Assembly: GCF_003367195.1 (NCBI RefSeq)
Contig: NZ_QRGO01000001.1
Location: 1,660,501-1,724,500 of the forward strand
DNA from: Undibacter mobilis
Lineage (GTDB): Bacteria; Pseudomonadota; Alphaproteobacteria; Rhizobiales; Xanthobacteraceae
Direction of reading: 5' to 3'
DNA length: 64,000 nucleotides
The position numbers were made by a program, and so were the translations under genes. Below, one piece after another: positions 17,176 to 26,745 of the stretch (position 1 is its first letter; each line of letters opens with the position of its first letter). The notes under the pieces were generated by a model. It did no database searches. It had not been told where the DNA came from and saw only the letters and a list, made by a program, of their open reading frames with translations.

Positions 17176-18678
17176 GTGACCGAGATGCAAGTGACTACCG
17201 GCTCTGAACGGTCGGCTGAAGAGGCAGACAAGTCCGCGCGGTGGTGGAAGCGGCTTCGCGTTGGGCTGTCCGGCAAGCTGCTGATGCTCACCATCGTCTT
17301 TGTGCTGGTAGCCGAAGTCCTCATCTACGTGCCGCTCATCGCCAACTTCCGGATCAACTGGCTCAATGACCGGCTGGCGGCGGCGCACACGGCGGCGCTT
17401 GTGCTCGATGCGGCGCCGAGCGGCATGGTGCCGGAAACTCTGGCCAAGCAGATCCTGGATTCGATCGGCGCCCGCGCAGTGGCAGCCAAGATGGGCAACC
17501 AGAGGCGGCTGCTTGCCTCTGCCGATCTGCCGTCGTCGGTTACTGTCGATATCGACATGCGCAACGTGACGTGGTGGCGATCGATCAAGGAGGCTTTCGA
17601 TGTCCTCCTGTTCTGCCGTGCCAGCGACGTTATGCGCGTCATCGGGCCAGCGCCAATGGCCAAAGGCCAATTCATCGAAATCGTTCTCGATGAGGCACCA
17701 CTCTACAAGGCGATGCTGAGCTTCTCGGCCACTATCCTCGTCGTGTCGTTGGCGATTTCGGCGTTTACCGCAATGCTGGTGTTCCTGGCACTGCATTATC
17801 TTCTGGTGCGGCCGATGGGCCGGCTCACCGCCAATATGGTGGCCTTCCGCGCGGATCCCGAAAACCCGACACGCATCATCCGCCGCTCCCGCCGCAATGA
17901 CGAGATCGGCACCGCCGAGGAAGAACTGGCGGAGATGCAAACCGAACTCGCCTCGATGCTGCATCAGAAGAGCCGGCTGGCTTCGCTCGGGCTCGCGGTC
18001 GCCAAGATCAACCACGACCTGCGCAATCTACTGGCCTCGGCGCAATTGTTTTCCGATCAACTTACCAGTCTGCCCGATCCGAAGGTGCAGCGCTTCGCGC
18101 CGAAATTGATGCAAGCGTTGCAGCGTGCGATCGCGCTGTGCCAATCGACACTTTCTTACGGCCGCGCCCAGGAGGCAGCGCCTGACCGGCGAACGATTGC
18201 CGTCGAACCGCTGTTGGAAGATGTGCGCGAAGCGCTCGGCCTCACCATTGAAGTGCCGATCCGCTGGATCGTCTCGGTCGAGCGCGGCCTGACCATGGAC
18301 GTCGATGCCGATCAGATGTTTCGTGTTGTCGTCAATCTGGCGCGTAACGCTGTGCAGGCGCTCGAAGCCCACGGCGCCCGCGATCCGGCGCGCGACCAGA
18401 TCCGCATCACCGGCCGCCGCGAGGGCGGCGTCGTCGCCATCGAGATTTCAGACACCGGACCTGGCATCCCGGAGAAGGCCCGCAAGAATCTCTATCAGGC
18501 CTTCCAGGGCTCGACCCGGCCTGGCGGTTCCGGGCTCGGGCTCGCCATCGCGGCCGAACTTGTGCGGGCCCATGGCGGCGACATCATGCTTGTCGAAGGG
18601 ACCATGGGGGCGACCTTCCGCGTTACCATCCCGGATGGGGACGTCGAGATGCCGAACCGCCGGGCCGCCCGCGCCTGA
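17176..18678 (+). CDS. Membrane sensor histidine kinase
   Basis: About 500 residues. A transmembrane helix (KLLMLTIVFVLVAEVLIYV), a periplasmic sensor region, a second helix (ATILVVSLAISAFTAMLVFL), a HAMP linker, a dimerisation helix with the phospho-acceptor in KINHDLRNLLA (His at about residue 280), then an ATPase with N-box VVNLARNAVQAL, G1 DTGPGIP and G2 GSGLGLAIA. It would signal to an unknown response regulator; none is adjacent. GTG at 17176 or ATG at 17185 are the likely starts, since a longer frame from 17017 adds no signal-like sequence. tRNA-Arg follows downstream. Confidence 0.88.
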   Translation: MTEMQVTTGSERSAEEADKSARWWKRLRVGLSGKLLMLTIVFVLVAEVLIYVPLIANFRINWLNDRLAAAHTAALVLDAAPSGMVPETLAKQILDSIGARAVAAKMGNQRRLLASADLPSSVTVDIDMRNVTWWRSIKEAFDVLLFCRASDVMRVIGPAPMAKGQFIEIVLDEAPLYKAMLSFSATILVVSLAISAFTAMLVFLALHYLLVRPMGRLTANMVAFRADPENPTRIIRRSRRNDEIGTAEEELAEMQTELASMLHQKSRLASLGLAVAKINHDLRNLLASAQLFSDQLTSLPDPKVQRFAPKLMQALQRAIALCQSTLSYGRAQEAAPDRRTIAVEPLLEDVREALGLTIEVPIRWIVSVERGLTMDVDADQMFRVVVNLARNAVQALEAHGARDPARDQIRITGRREGGVVAIEISDTGPGIPEKARKNLYQAFQGSTRPGGSGLGLAIAAELVRAHGGDIMLVEGTMGATFRVTIPDGDVEMPNRRAARA

Positions 18679-18893
18679 ACCGAATTTTCCCCATGGCGCT
18701 CGGCTTGCGGGGGGGCTCACCATGGTTAACGCGGCGATGCTGGTCTAATGAATCCGCCTGGAAAATGAGGCCTTAGCCTGAACGGCAGTGCCGCGCGCGA
18801 GCCGGGGGCAATTGTCGCCGCGACACTTGCCAAGGGGAGGCCAAGGCGATAGCTAGAGCCCGCCGCCGCATGGCTTCGGCCCCGACGGCATCA

Positions 18894-18970
18894 GCGCCCG
18901 TAGCTCAGCTGGATAGAGCACCAGACTACGAATCTGGGGGTCAGAGGTTCGAATCCTTTCGGGCGCGCCA
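18894..18970 (+). tRNA. tRNA-Arg (anticodon ACG)
   Basis: A complete 77-base cloverleaf: acceptor GCGCCCG/CGGGCGC, D arm GCTCAGCTGGATAGAGC, anticodon stem CCAGA/TCTGG with loop CTACGAA (anticodon ACG), T arm with TTCGAAT loop, and encoded GCCA 3' end. ACG is read after A34 deamination by TadA. The 3' 47 bases are duplicated at 45198-45244, so this gene is the integration site of the island that follows and remains intact. Confidence 0.97.
18924..18970 (+). repeat. attL, 47-bp tRNA-Arg direct repeat
   Basis: These 47 bases, from the anticodon stem of tRNA-Arg to its CCA end, recur without mismatch at 45198-45244. Flanking bases differ on both sides (AG before and ACG after here; CT before and TTT after there), so the identity block is sharply bounded, as expected for an integrase core site. 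Confidence 0.95.
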
Positions 18971-19240
18971 ACGTTTTCAATGACTTAGCTGAATTCTTCA
19001 GTTCGGCAAATTCCAAAAAGCTACCAAGTAGCTACTACGCGCGCGCGCGTAAGGCATCGGGCTGTCTCACGGCAGCCAGCCGACTGCCGCTCAAATTGGC
19101 GTCGGCGTTCGTGCCGCCAATTTCCCTGCGCAATCCGCCCAATCCCAGAGAACCGACGAAGCCGCGCCAAGCAACGGGCGCTGCCCTGAAACACGCGTGC
19201 AGCCCGTGCACGCTTTGCACGCCGAAAGCAGAGGGAAGAT

Positions 19241-20887
19241 ATGAGGAAGAGACCGATCCCGCGCCCGATACGGAAAGTAGCGCGCATCAGAGACAAAAGT
19301 ACTGGATCGTATCTTGAGACAATCGAGTTTCCAGTCTCCTCGGAGGAAATGGCGACAATCGAACTTCCGCCCAGCGTCATCGCAGACCCGAGCACCTTCG
19401 AACGGCGATTGCGTGATGCGGGTGCAATTCTACCGAAACGCGACTTGCGTGAGCATCTCAGGGCTATTGGGGCACGCAAAGCGCCTAAGGATTTGGCCTA
19501 TGAGGCACAGACGGGCTGGAGCGAGGATAGAAGAACATTCGTGTTTCCGGAGGGAGCCATCGGTCAATCGGCGTCGAGAGTTCTGGGCGTCAACACTGGA
19601 TCAACTGCGGCGAACGGTAAACTGACCAAAGCCGGGACGTGGCAAAGCTGGCGTTCTTCAATCGGCCAAGCGGTTCGCTCATCGTCGATTCTTATGTGCG
19701 GAGCGTGTGCTGCATTCGCGGCACCTCTACTGTCAGTGGGCGGGCTTCAATCCTTTACGATCTGTTTGGTCGGCCCAAGTCGGTCGGGAAAGAGCGTAAC
19801 GTCATTGGTCGCAGGTTCTGTGATTGGCATCGGGCGAGCGTCAGATTTCATAACCTGGAACATCACAGACGCTCACCTTGAGCAGCGACTTCCCAGCTTC
19901 AACGATTCCGTTTGTCCGATTGACGACTTGATGGCGCTACGCGACCAGCGAGATCGGGACCGCTATCTGAGGATCCAAGGTATTGCATACAAGCTCGCCC
20001 AGGGTTGGGCCACGGGCCGTTACGGCAGCGTCGGAGTTGGGCGAGGCGGGGGTGAAACGAGCTGGCGCACCATTGTACTCACATCGAATGAGGTATCGAT
20101 CCGCGACTTGGCCGAAAATGCAGGAATGGAGCGTCAACGAGGTGAGGCCATCCGTCTGATCGATCTGCCAGCCCTACACGAGGGATTGGATCATATCTTT
20201 GACCGGCTTCCGAAGTCCCTGTCACCACATGAACTGATCGATTGGCGACGCGAAAAGTTTCGAGCAATCTCGCGGTCCGCAGCTGAAAATCACGGTGCAG
20301 CTTTCCACCGGTACGTACGATTTCTTGTGGCTCGGCGTTCTAGATTGAGCTCTGAGGTGCCGCGAGCAATCGAAAAATTCTGTCGCAAAGTTCGCGACAG
20401 TAAAGACACGGACTTGTCGCGTGATCTGGCTAAGCGTTTCGGGCTTCTCTATGCTGGTGGCGTGCTCGCGAAGCGAGGTGCTTTGTTGCCCTGGGGTGAA
20501 GAAGAAACGTTCGCCGCGATAAAGACCTGCTACTTGCGTGCGCGAGCGTTTCTTCCCGATGATGGAGAAACCCTGCGGGATGGTCTTTCACTTCTTGCAA
20601 AGCAGCTGGCCGCACTCCCGCTGAGTGAGAACGGTGTCTTAAGGCGAGGGTTGGACTACGAAGCGGTGCCAGGAGTGCGTATACCGGAGGGTCGTCATCT
20701 TATAAAGCGCAACGCATTTGATGCGATCTTCAAGTCCCGGCATCAGTTGCGACTGGTTGAAGAATGGCTTTTAGTGACCAGGCGGATGACGAAAGCGGCT
20801 CCGAAAGCAAAGCAAAGCCGCGATGTTGCGAAAGAGCAGTTCATTTGGCCTGATGGGCAACGCAGGCGATCTTTGGAGCTGAGCTAA
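19241..20887 (+). CDS. DUF927 domain ATPase/helicase-like protein
   Basis: A 548-residue protein with a P-loop GPSRSGKSVTSLVAG at about residue 185 and an acidic pair in CPIDDLMAL as a Walker B candidate. A segment resembling the DUF927 core (GKLTKAGTWQSWRSSIGQAV, then GWATGRYGSVGVGR) fits this family, whose members resemble D5/SF3 helicases on mobile elements. The N-terminal primase or zinc-finger part found in larger relatives is absent. The ATG has GAGGGAAG upstream. It is the first gene after attL; its role (replication or defence) is not established. Confidence 0.65.
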   Translation: MRKRPIPRPIRKVARIRDKSTGSYLETIEFPVSSEEMATIELPPSVIADPSTFERRLRDAGAILPKRDLREHLRAIGARKAPKDLAYEAQTGWSEDRRTFVFPEGAIGQSASRVLGVNTGSTAANGKLTKAGTWQSWRSSIGQAVRSSSILMCGACAAFAAPLLSVGGLQSFTICLVGPSRSGKSVTSLVAGSVIGIGRASDFITWNITDAHLEQRLPSFNDSVCPIDDLMALRDQRDRDRYLRIQGIAYKLAQGWATGRYGSVGVGRGGGETSWRTIVLTSNEVSIRDLAENAGMERQRGEAIRLIDLPALHEGLDHIFDRLPKSLSPHELIDWRREKFRAISRSAAENHGAAFHRYVRFLVARRSRLSSEVPRAIEKFCRKVRDSKDTDLSRDLAKRFGLLYAGGVLAKRGALLPWGEEETFAAIKTCYLRARAFLPDDGETLRDGLSLLAKQLAALPLSENGVLRRGLDYEAVPGVRIPEGRHLIKRNAFDAIFKSRHQLRLVEEWLLVTRRMTKAAPKAKQSRDVAKEQFIWPDGQRRRSLELS

Positions 20888-21133
20888 TTACTTTCTTTCG
20901 GAACTATCTCCGCCTCAGATTGCATTCGGATGCAGCGCCAGTCGAAGCTAGTTGAGGAATGACTGTCGGGTAGTCGGGCCGCAAACGCTCAGGTTCGAGC
21001 GTGAAGCGGGAATTGCGGCAAGTTGAACCATCTGGCTGCAAGATCCATCCCTATCCCTCATTTCAGGTGGTTATGGCAGGTATCTGGCCTTTGCCCGGTA
21101 TCGGGCCAATAATGGCCAACGGGGGGACATCCA

Positions 21134-23416
21134 ATGACAGAAGAGCCGAAGCCGGAGGAAGGGTCGAATTTTGCCGTAGCGATGATGGCAGAAGGCGACG
21201 ACAAGAAGGAGAAACTGAAAAAGGCGGCGACTGAACTCCGGCAAGAAATGGAGGCCAGCGGCGCGAAAATTCAGGAGCTTGTGCTCGCTCAGCCGCCAAC
21301 GGAGCTGCTTGGCTATCTCTGGTCAAAGATATTCTTGGGCTTCATGAAGCGCGCCCGAGAGAACGGCGACGATGCGTCGCTCGACTCCGACCTCATCCAA
21401 GAATTTCAGTTCGTTCTCGAATATGTCCACGCAGTTTGGAGCGGACATAAGGGTGAGTTTGCCAAAACGAAGCTCGATGAAGCGAAGGTTGCCGAGCTTA
21501 TGGAGACGTGTGGCAAGCTCAAAACTAAATCGATGTTCTACGCTATGGCTAGCAGTCAGATCGGCGAATTAGACGAGTTCGGCGACGCCACCCCCGATGT
21601 CGAATTTCAGGCAAAAAGCACTTGGGTGCTAATACGCGGTCATCGCTATCAAGTCCTTGAGAAGGAATTCTTCAATTTTGCTCTCGCTCCGCATGAAGAG
21701 GCTTTGAAGAAGGCTTACGACGTTGGCGCGGCCGAGATTGCGGATGGCATCCAGTCCGTCGCGGACTCAATCCGTACTGGATACACCGACGCGGCAATGA
21801 AGCTGCACGGTAAGTTCGACGAGTGCCAAAAGCGGGCTGAAGCTGAAGGCATCTCAATCGAAGAAGCCGCAGCGAAATTCAAATCGGAGGACGCCGACTA
21901 TACGACAGCCGTTGGCGCTGCGATGAAGGACATGCTTTTTGGCGACATCTGCAATCTCTCGAAACATACGAAGCTGCCAGAGTCCGTATTGGAAGACATG
22001 GCTTTTGCCCCGGGAACAGATGAAACGTTCTTCGCTGATGGAGATTACAAGGGCACTCCTTTTCGCACGCTCCCGGCAAGGATTAAACCGCTCGTGAAGT
22101 TGGAAGGTGGCTATTACGCCACGGATGGCCAATTCGTGCGGGACACTGCTTACCGGGCAATTCAGAGGGGACTTATCGCGCGGCTACCTGATTACAAAGA
22201 GGGCTGGAACAAGAACCAGAAGGCTATGACCGAGACGGCCTTCACTACGATATTGGAGAAGCAGCTTAAAGGCGCGCGCGTCTTTGAAGAGGTTTACTTT
22301 AAAGACCCCTCCACAGGCGCTTGGGCCGAAACCGATCTTGTTGGCGCAATTGACGACGTGCTTTTTGTCGCTGAGGCAAAGGCCGGGGTCATGGCCATGC
22401 AATCACCTGCAACGAACTTCGCAAGCCACATCAGGACTATTCGTGAACTTGTTCTGAAGGCCTATCGGCAGTGCAAACGCTTCCTCGACTATTTAGCGGG
22501 CGGCACCGATATGCCCATCTATCGCCTCAAAGACGGGAACTACGACGAAGTCGCTAAACTGAATCTGCGCGATTTCCGGCTTGTCCTGCCATTGGGGTTG
22601 ACGGTCGAAGCTTTCACGCCGTTCTCGTCCATGTGTAAGGAGATTCCGGAGATCGTTCCGATTCTGGGCAGGCATCCGTTTGTTTCAATGTCAGTGGACG
22701 ATCTGCTGGTTCTAAATCGCTTCCTGCCTTCGGCGGGTTCTCTCTTCCACTACTTGGAAGTGAGGCAAGCGATTGCCGGGATTCCGCAAGCGATGATTTT
22801 CGATGAGCTAGATCATATCGGCGCTTATATCGTCAGGAATCGCTTCGATCAGGATATTCGCGAACAGCTCAAGGAAGCGGATCGCGTTACGTGGGACAGC
22901 TTCAGTCACGTCGTTGATAAGCATTTTCAGCTAGTGGATTGGGAGGCGCAGCCGGTCCCAAGCCAGCAGCTTCCCGGACGGATCGCCGCGATTTTGGAGG
23001 TGTTAGACACCGCGCGTCCTAAAGGGTGGCTGCTCATCGATTCGGAGATACGCAATTACTCTGACGAAGGGCGCAATGACGTGAATGGCTTCATCGACAC
23101 ACTCTCGAAAAGCCTTCCGGAATATCCCGTACGTCGAATGTTAATCGGTAACATGCATGGAATCCAGATATGGCTCACTACGAGTATTGGGGAGCCGTCG
23201 CCGGATGAAATGCGCTATCAGGCTGAAGTGGCTTGCTTAGCCTTTGGGAAACCCAGCGTGATTACACTGCGCCTTCAATGTTCGCCGGAGGGCAAACCGC
23301 TCGTGCCGAGCACCTCCAAATATGCCGCGCCTTCGATCTTAAGGCAGGACTACGCACAGCTTAAGGCGGAAGCGGATCGCCAAATGAGCCGCAACAAAGG
23401 AAAGCGTAAGAAGTAG
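21134..23416 (+). CDS. Large protein with PD-(D/E)XK nuclease motif, possible defence effector
   Basis: 760 residues without a clear named family. Residues 400-416 read TDLVGAIDDVLFVAEAK, the D...ExK core of PD-(D/E)XK nucleases (D401, E414, K416), preceded by an FEEVYF strand with a plausible upstream acidic residue. The N-terminal 370 residues are mainly helical and charged, and the C-terminus ends in a basic tail (RNKGKRKK). No helicase, methylase or P-loop is seen. A second nuclease-like gene starts 14 bases after its stop. Island location and gene pairing suggest a defence system; this is inference. Confidence 0.5.
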   Translation: MTEEPKPEEGSNFAVAMMAEGDDKKEKLKKAATELRQEMEASGAKIQELVLAQPPTELLGYLWSKIFLGFMKRARENGDDASLDSDLIQEFQFVLEYVHAVWSGHKGEFAKTKLDEAKVAELMETCGKLKTKSMFYAMASSQIGELDEFGDATPDVEFQAKSTWVLIRGHRYQVLEKEFFNFALAPHEEALKKAYDVGAAEIADGIQSVADSIRTGYTDAAMKLHGKFDECQKRAEAEGISIEEAAAKFKSEDADYTTAVGAAMKDMLFGDICNLSKHTKLPESVLEDMAFAPGTDETFFADGDYKGTPFRTLPARIKPLVKLEGGYYATDGQFVRDTAYRAIQRGLIARLPDYKEGWNKNQKAMTETAFTTILEKQLKGARVFEEVYFKDPSTGAWAETDLVGAIDDVLFVAEAKAGVMAMQSPATNFASHIRTIRELVLKAYRQCKRFLDYLAGGTDMPIYRLKDGNYDEVAKLNLRDFRLVLPLGLTVEAFTPFSSMCKEIPEIVPILGRHPFVSMSVDDLLVLNRFLPSAGSLFHYLEVRQAIAGIPQAMIFDELDHIGAYIVRNRFDQDIREQLKEADRVTWDSFSHVVDKHFQLVDWEAQPVPSQQLPGRIAAILEVLDTARPKGWLLIDSEIRNYSDEGRNDVNGFIDTLSKSLPEYPVRRMLIGNMHGIQIWLTTSIGEPSPDEMRYQAEVACLAFGKPSVITLRLQCSPEGKPLVPSTSKYAAPSILRQDYAQLKAEADRQMSRNKGKRKK

Positions 23417-23430
23417 CAGAGGAAAGTGCG

Positions 23431-24342
23431 ATGACCTCAGCCAAGCAACACGAAAAGATGGATGCCAAGGCACGCGCATTCATCGATAAGAAATTCGCTC
23501 ACGCACCGCTACTTAAGGCGGAAATGACCGAGCTGTGGCAAGAATTCCTCTCATTAAAGTTGCCTAGTACGGACTTTATGGCCGAGTTCATCAACGGGAA
23601 GCAGGCCAGCCTTACGCAGCGCACTTGGGAGATGATGTTGGCACGCCATCTTTCCCGGTTGAGATATGTCATCGCGTGTCCAGATGGCGGCCCGGACTTT
23701 TCGTTTGAATTGAACGGCACAAAGGTCTGGGTTGAAGCCGTGGCGCCGTTACCCAAGGGCCTATCAGCGGATTGGCTCGATCCAAATTTTCAAGGCGTTC
23801 AACATTTCCCGCATGAGGCCATTTTATTGCGTTGGATGACGGCATTTAATGCGAAGTGGAAAAAGCTACTGGGGTATCAGCAAAAAGGTATCGTTCGACC
23901 GAACGACGCATACGTGATTGCAATTAATGGACGGATGCTCGGTGCTTTTCCAGAAACGAGCGGCATCACGCGAATGCCCTTTGGCTTGGAAACTACCTTT
24001 CCGGTAGGTCCGCTCGCTCACCGTATGAATCCTGAGACGGCTTTGCTTGGTCCTGCCTTCATTTCGGAACGCTACGCAATCCCGAATGCTAACGAAGCGG
24101 AGGTGCCAACAACGCCATTTTTGGACTTAGCGTACGAAGGTGTAAGCGCGCTGATAGGGTCGTCTTCTGACCGTACGAATGGAAAGCCACTTGATTTGCA
24201 TGTCGTTCACAACCCGCTGGCGCGCGTGAGGTTACCGCTTGGCTCACTTGGTGGTCAGGAGAACGAGTGGTTTGCCAGTCCGGTCGCTGATACGGGCGAA
24301 TTTGACCTTCAACAAGCGGGGCATGCGGGCGAACAACTCTGA
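23431..24342 (+). CDS. PD-(D/E)XK-like protein, partner of the upstream nuclease gene
   Basis: A 303-residue protein of unknown family. GGPDFSFELNGTKVWVEAVAP around residues 86-106 has the shape of a PD-(D/E)XK site (D89, E102), but the usual lysine two residues after the glutamate is a valine (V104), so catalysis is uncertain. It is preceded by GAGGAAAG and follows the 760-residue protein closely on the same strand, indicating an operon. The C-terminus runs directly into a scar of umuC, so its last residues (QQAGHAGEQL) may derive from a recombination junction. Confidence 0.5.
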   Translation: MTSAKQHEKMDAKARAFIDKKFAHAPLLKAEMTELWQEFLSLKLPSTDFMAEFINGKQASLTQRTWEMMLARHLSRLRYVIACPDGGPDFSFELNGTKVWVEAVAPLPKGLSADWLDPNFQGVQHFPHEAILLRWMTAFNAKWKKLLGYQQKGIVRPNDAYVIAINGRMLGAFPETSGITRMPFGLETTFPVGPLAHRMNPETALLGPAFISERYAIPNANEAEVPTTPFLDLAYEGVSALIGSSSDRTNGKPLDLHVVHNPLARVRLPLGSLGGQENEWFASPVADTGEFDLQQAGHAGEQL

Positions 24343-24344
24343 CG

Positions 24345-24527
24345 TTAGATCCAGCCGATGACGAACTCTCCAAGGCGCGCATGAAAGCCATCGACGGCCT
24401 GACGGCGCGGTTTGGCCGCGAAATCGTCAGCTTCGGTTCCACGGATCGCTCGCGAGCGTGGAAAATGCGGCGTGAAAACCTTTCACCGCTTTACACCACG
24501 AGTTGGGAAGAATTGCTAAGGGTTTGA
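24345..24527 (+). pseudogene. umuC: UmuC C-terminal fragment (DUF4113 region)
   Basis: The plus strand between the nuclease-like gene and the convergent HEPN gene encodes LDPADDELSKARMKAIDGLT and continues RFGREIVSF to AWKMRRENLSPLYTTSWEEL and a TGA at 24525-24527. This is the C-terminal tail of the UmuC subunit of DNA polymerase V. No start codon or polymerase body is present; the upstream frame is closed by a TGA at 24303. It is a scar left by replacement of a umuC gene, or of an insertion into one. Confidence 0.75.
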
Positions 24528-24529
24528 CG

Positions 24530-26101
24530 CTAACGTTTCCATTTATCGCGAAACGTTTCCATAGTCATCGGCATGCTTAGGCCGCCCGCCGTATCTCGCT
24601 CAGCCCGGCTGCGCTCTTCTCTCTCCATTCCCAAGGCAAGATAGATGAGAGCCGCGCGCGATAACTTCAGTACACGCAAAGTTCGACGTTCAAAGTCGTC
24701 GTAACCAAGCGAATGCGCCATTCTGTCATGGAAAAGATCGCCGGGTTTGTTCCCGGAGCCTATGTCGTGAAGTTTAAGGTAGCTATGCTCTAGTCTATTT
24801 CTGAGTGTGTAGAGTTCTTGCGCATCCGGGTCGGCTGTTGAGTTCAGTGTTTCGTCGAATAAATCCTTTGCAAGCCAATACAGGCCGCGCCACGGAAGAT
24901 TTTTCAGTTGCGTGAATTCATCACGCAAAACTTTTGTATCGCGTTTGAACCAGATTGTTCTGAAATAAACCCGCTTCTCAGGAATTCGCAAATTCATGTA
25001 GTCGTTAAGGAAAATGCCGATCTTATCCAGAAGGGAATATGACATTCGGAACGCCATCCTCACGCGTTCTGCGCCAACTCCGTAAACCGGATAATCCAGT
25101 GTGTTATAGAGGGTGACGTAGCGGTCGGAGAAATGTGCGTTCTTAGCTTGTGTGCCTTCGAATAGGGTCCAACGCGCCGAAACGTATTCTTGCTTTAGTT
25201 GGTTGAAGAATCCGAGCCAAGTCGGCGGCTCGGATAACTTGGTGACAAAAGTTGGCAGGACGAACGTGTCGGCGGCTGCTGCCGGAAACGCCCCTAGGTC
25301 GTTCAAAGGATTCAAAAACAGCCCCTCGGAGAGAGCCCACTTCCTATACTTCTGTTCGGCTTTTGACCTTCCTAGGGAGAAGTCCGTCAGATTGTAGGAT
25401 TGCTCAATGTCGTTGATGTCCCCGAATGAGGCTATCGCATCTTTTGTTTTCTTGAAGGCGTTCTTGGCGTGTTCAGCTCCATAGCCTTCGTAGCTGGCTT
25501 CGGAAGAAAGGGCGAATTCGAGGTCGCGATACGCCGCAACGTAAAAAGGCGCCCTGTGATGCGGGTCAAACAAAAGATTTGCGTAGATGTAAAGTCCTGT
25601 GCCCCGATTTCCTCTGGCCATCCCGAATGCTGGCTTGACAGCTAAGGCCGCATTCCAGTGAGCAAGAGCTTCAACAAATCGGCCTAGCGTATCGAACTGG
25701 TTGCCTAGATTTGTGAGTACTTGAGCTTGCCTTACGCGGTCCCATTTCTCGAAGTGAGGGTGGCGGCGGGCGCTGCGAAGGTGCTGGATTTGATTTAAAG
25801 TCTCGGGCTGGTCCCACTGCCATGCCGCGTCAGCGTTCCGATGACGGAGGTTCTGCTTATCGCCCCACGCGTTAGCAGTGTAGTACGACAGTAGAATTTG
25901 ATCGGATTCACTAAGCTTGCGCTTATCGAGTTCGGATGCCCATGCCAGCGCCTTGTCAGTGCTTTCGGGGTCTTCGTACCGGACTGCCAAATCCACAAGG
26001 CACGCGAGGTAATGCAGGGCTTTTCCGTCTTGGAGGCCATCAAGGCTATCCAATGACTTCAACATCTGGAAAGTCCGCAGATATTCTTGCTCATCTGTCA
26101 T
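24530..26101 (-). CDS. LA2681-like HEPN domain protein, putative ribonuclease
   Basis: 523 residues. The N-terminal half contains TPR-like helical pairs (ALAHWNAALAVKPAFGMARG, LGNQFDTLGRFVEALAH). The C-terminal half carries LRNRLEHSYLKLHD, an Rx4H motif at R434-H439 that is the catalytic signature of HEPN ribonucleases. The overall look matches the LA2681 HEPN family. Known HEPN proteins often act as RNA-cleaving toxins or abortive-infection effectors; that role here is inferred. It is convergent with the umuC scar, with two bases between stops. Confidence 0.6.
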   Translation of the reverse strand: MTDEQEYLRTFQMLKSLDSLDGLQDGKALHYLACLVDLAVRYEDPESTDKALAWASELDKRKLSESDQILLSYYTANAWGDKQNLRHRNADAAWQWDQPETLNQIQHLRSARRHPHFEKWDRVRQAQVLTNLGNQFDTLGRFVEALAHWNAALAVKPAFGMARGNRGTGLYIYANLLFDPHHRAPFYVAAYRDLEFALSSEASYEGYGAEHAKNAFKKTKDAIASFGDINDIEQSYNLTDFSLGRSKAEQKYRKWALSEGLFLNPLNDLGAFPAAAADTFVLPTFVTKLSEPPTWLGFFNQLKQEYVSARWTLFEGTQAKNAHFSDRYVTLYNTLDYPVYGVGAERVRMAFRMSYSLLDKIGIFLNDYMNLRIPEKRVYFRTIWFKRDTKVLRDEFTQLKNLPWRGLYWLAKDLFDETLNSTADPDAQELYTLRNRLEHSYLKLHDIGSGNKPGDLFHDRMAHSLGYDDFERRTLRVLKLSRAALIYLALGMEREERSRAERDTAGGLSMPMTMETFRDKWKR

Positions 26102-26222
26102 GAGGGTAATTTAGCGCTAATTTGCCGGTGGCCACAGGCCAAAGAGAGGTAAAATTGGTTCAACCGAGTTGTGTTTAGGCGGGGGCGGAGAATTCGCGGA
26201 CGCCTAGGCTGGTGGAGTGGCG

Positions 26223-26738
26223 ATGATGTTCAAAGAAGAGAGATTACTCGTCGAGCCCGATCCTCGCTTCGAGGGGCAGGCTATGCACATGAATGATCTG
26301 CATCGTCTCGTTCGGTCAATCGAATTGAGCGTCAGTGTACCGAAGCAGATTAGGGAGCAGTTCGACACGGCGTGAAACGCCTTTGTGTATTCTTGGTTTG
26401 TTTATGAGTTCGCGACGCTGGCCGAGCAGCAGGGTTATGCTGTTCTTGAAATGGGATTGCGCCACCGCCTTGATCCTGAAGCCGCAGCCAATTCCACCAG
26501 AAGCCCGGGCCTTCGCAAGTTGATTGATCGAGCGATAATAAAAGGACTTCTTACACGTTCAGATTTCGATAGGTCATCGGGCGGCATGAACGTGAATCTC
26601 CTCGATTTTCTGTTGATGTCCCGCAATCACGTTATGCATGGAAATGTACATTTGTTGCCTCAGGCAACACCGGATATGCTGGCGATGTGCGCGGATGTGT
26701 TGAATAGAATTTTCGCAACTACGGACACCCCTATCTGA
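26223..26738 (+). pseudogene. HEPN-like gene interrupted by an in-frame TGA
   Basis: The frame from ATG 26223 (MMFKEERLLVEPDPRFEGQA) reaches TGA at 26373-26375 and continues without a frame change as NAFVYSWFVYEFATLAEQQG to a stop at 26738. The single TGA could be a CGA-to-TGA change (QFDTA-R-NAFVYSW). Near the C-terminus SRNHVMHGNVHLLP contains an Rx4H HEPN motif. A short product could still initiate at GTG 26385 (117 residues). A sequencing error is the main alternative. The next gene starts eight bases downstream. Confidence 0.6.
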
Positions 26739-26745
26739 GAGTGCC

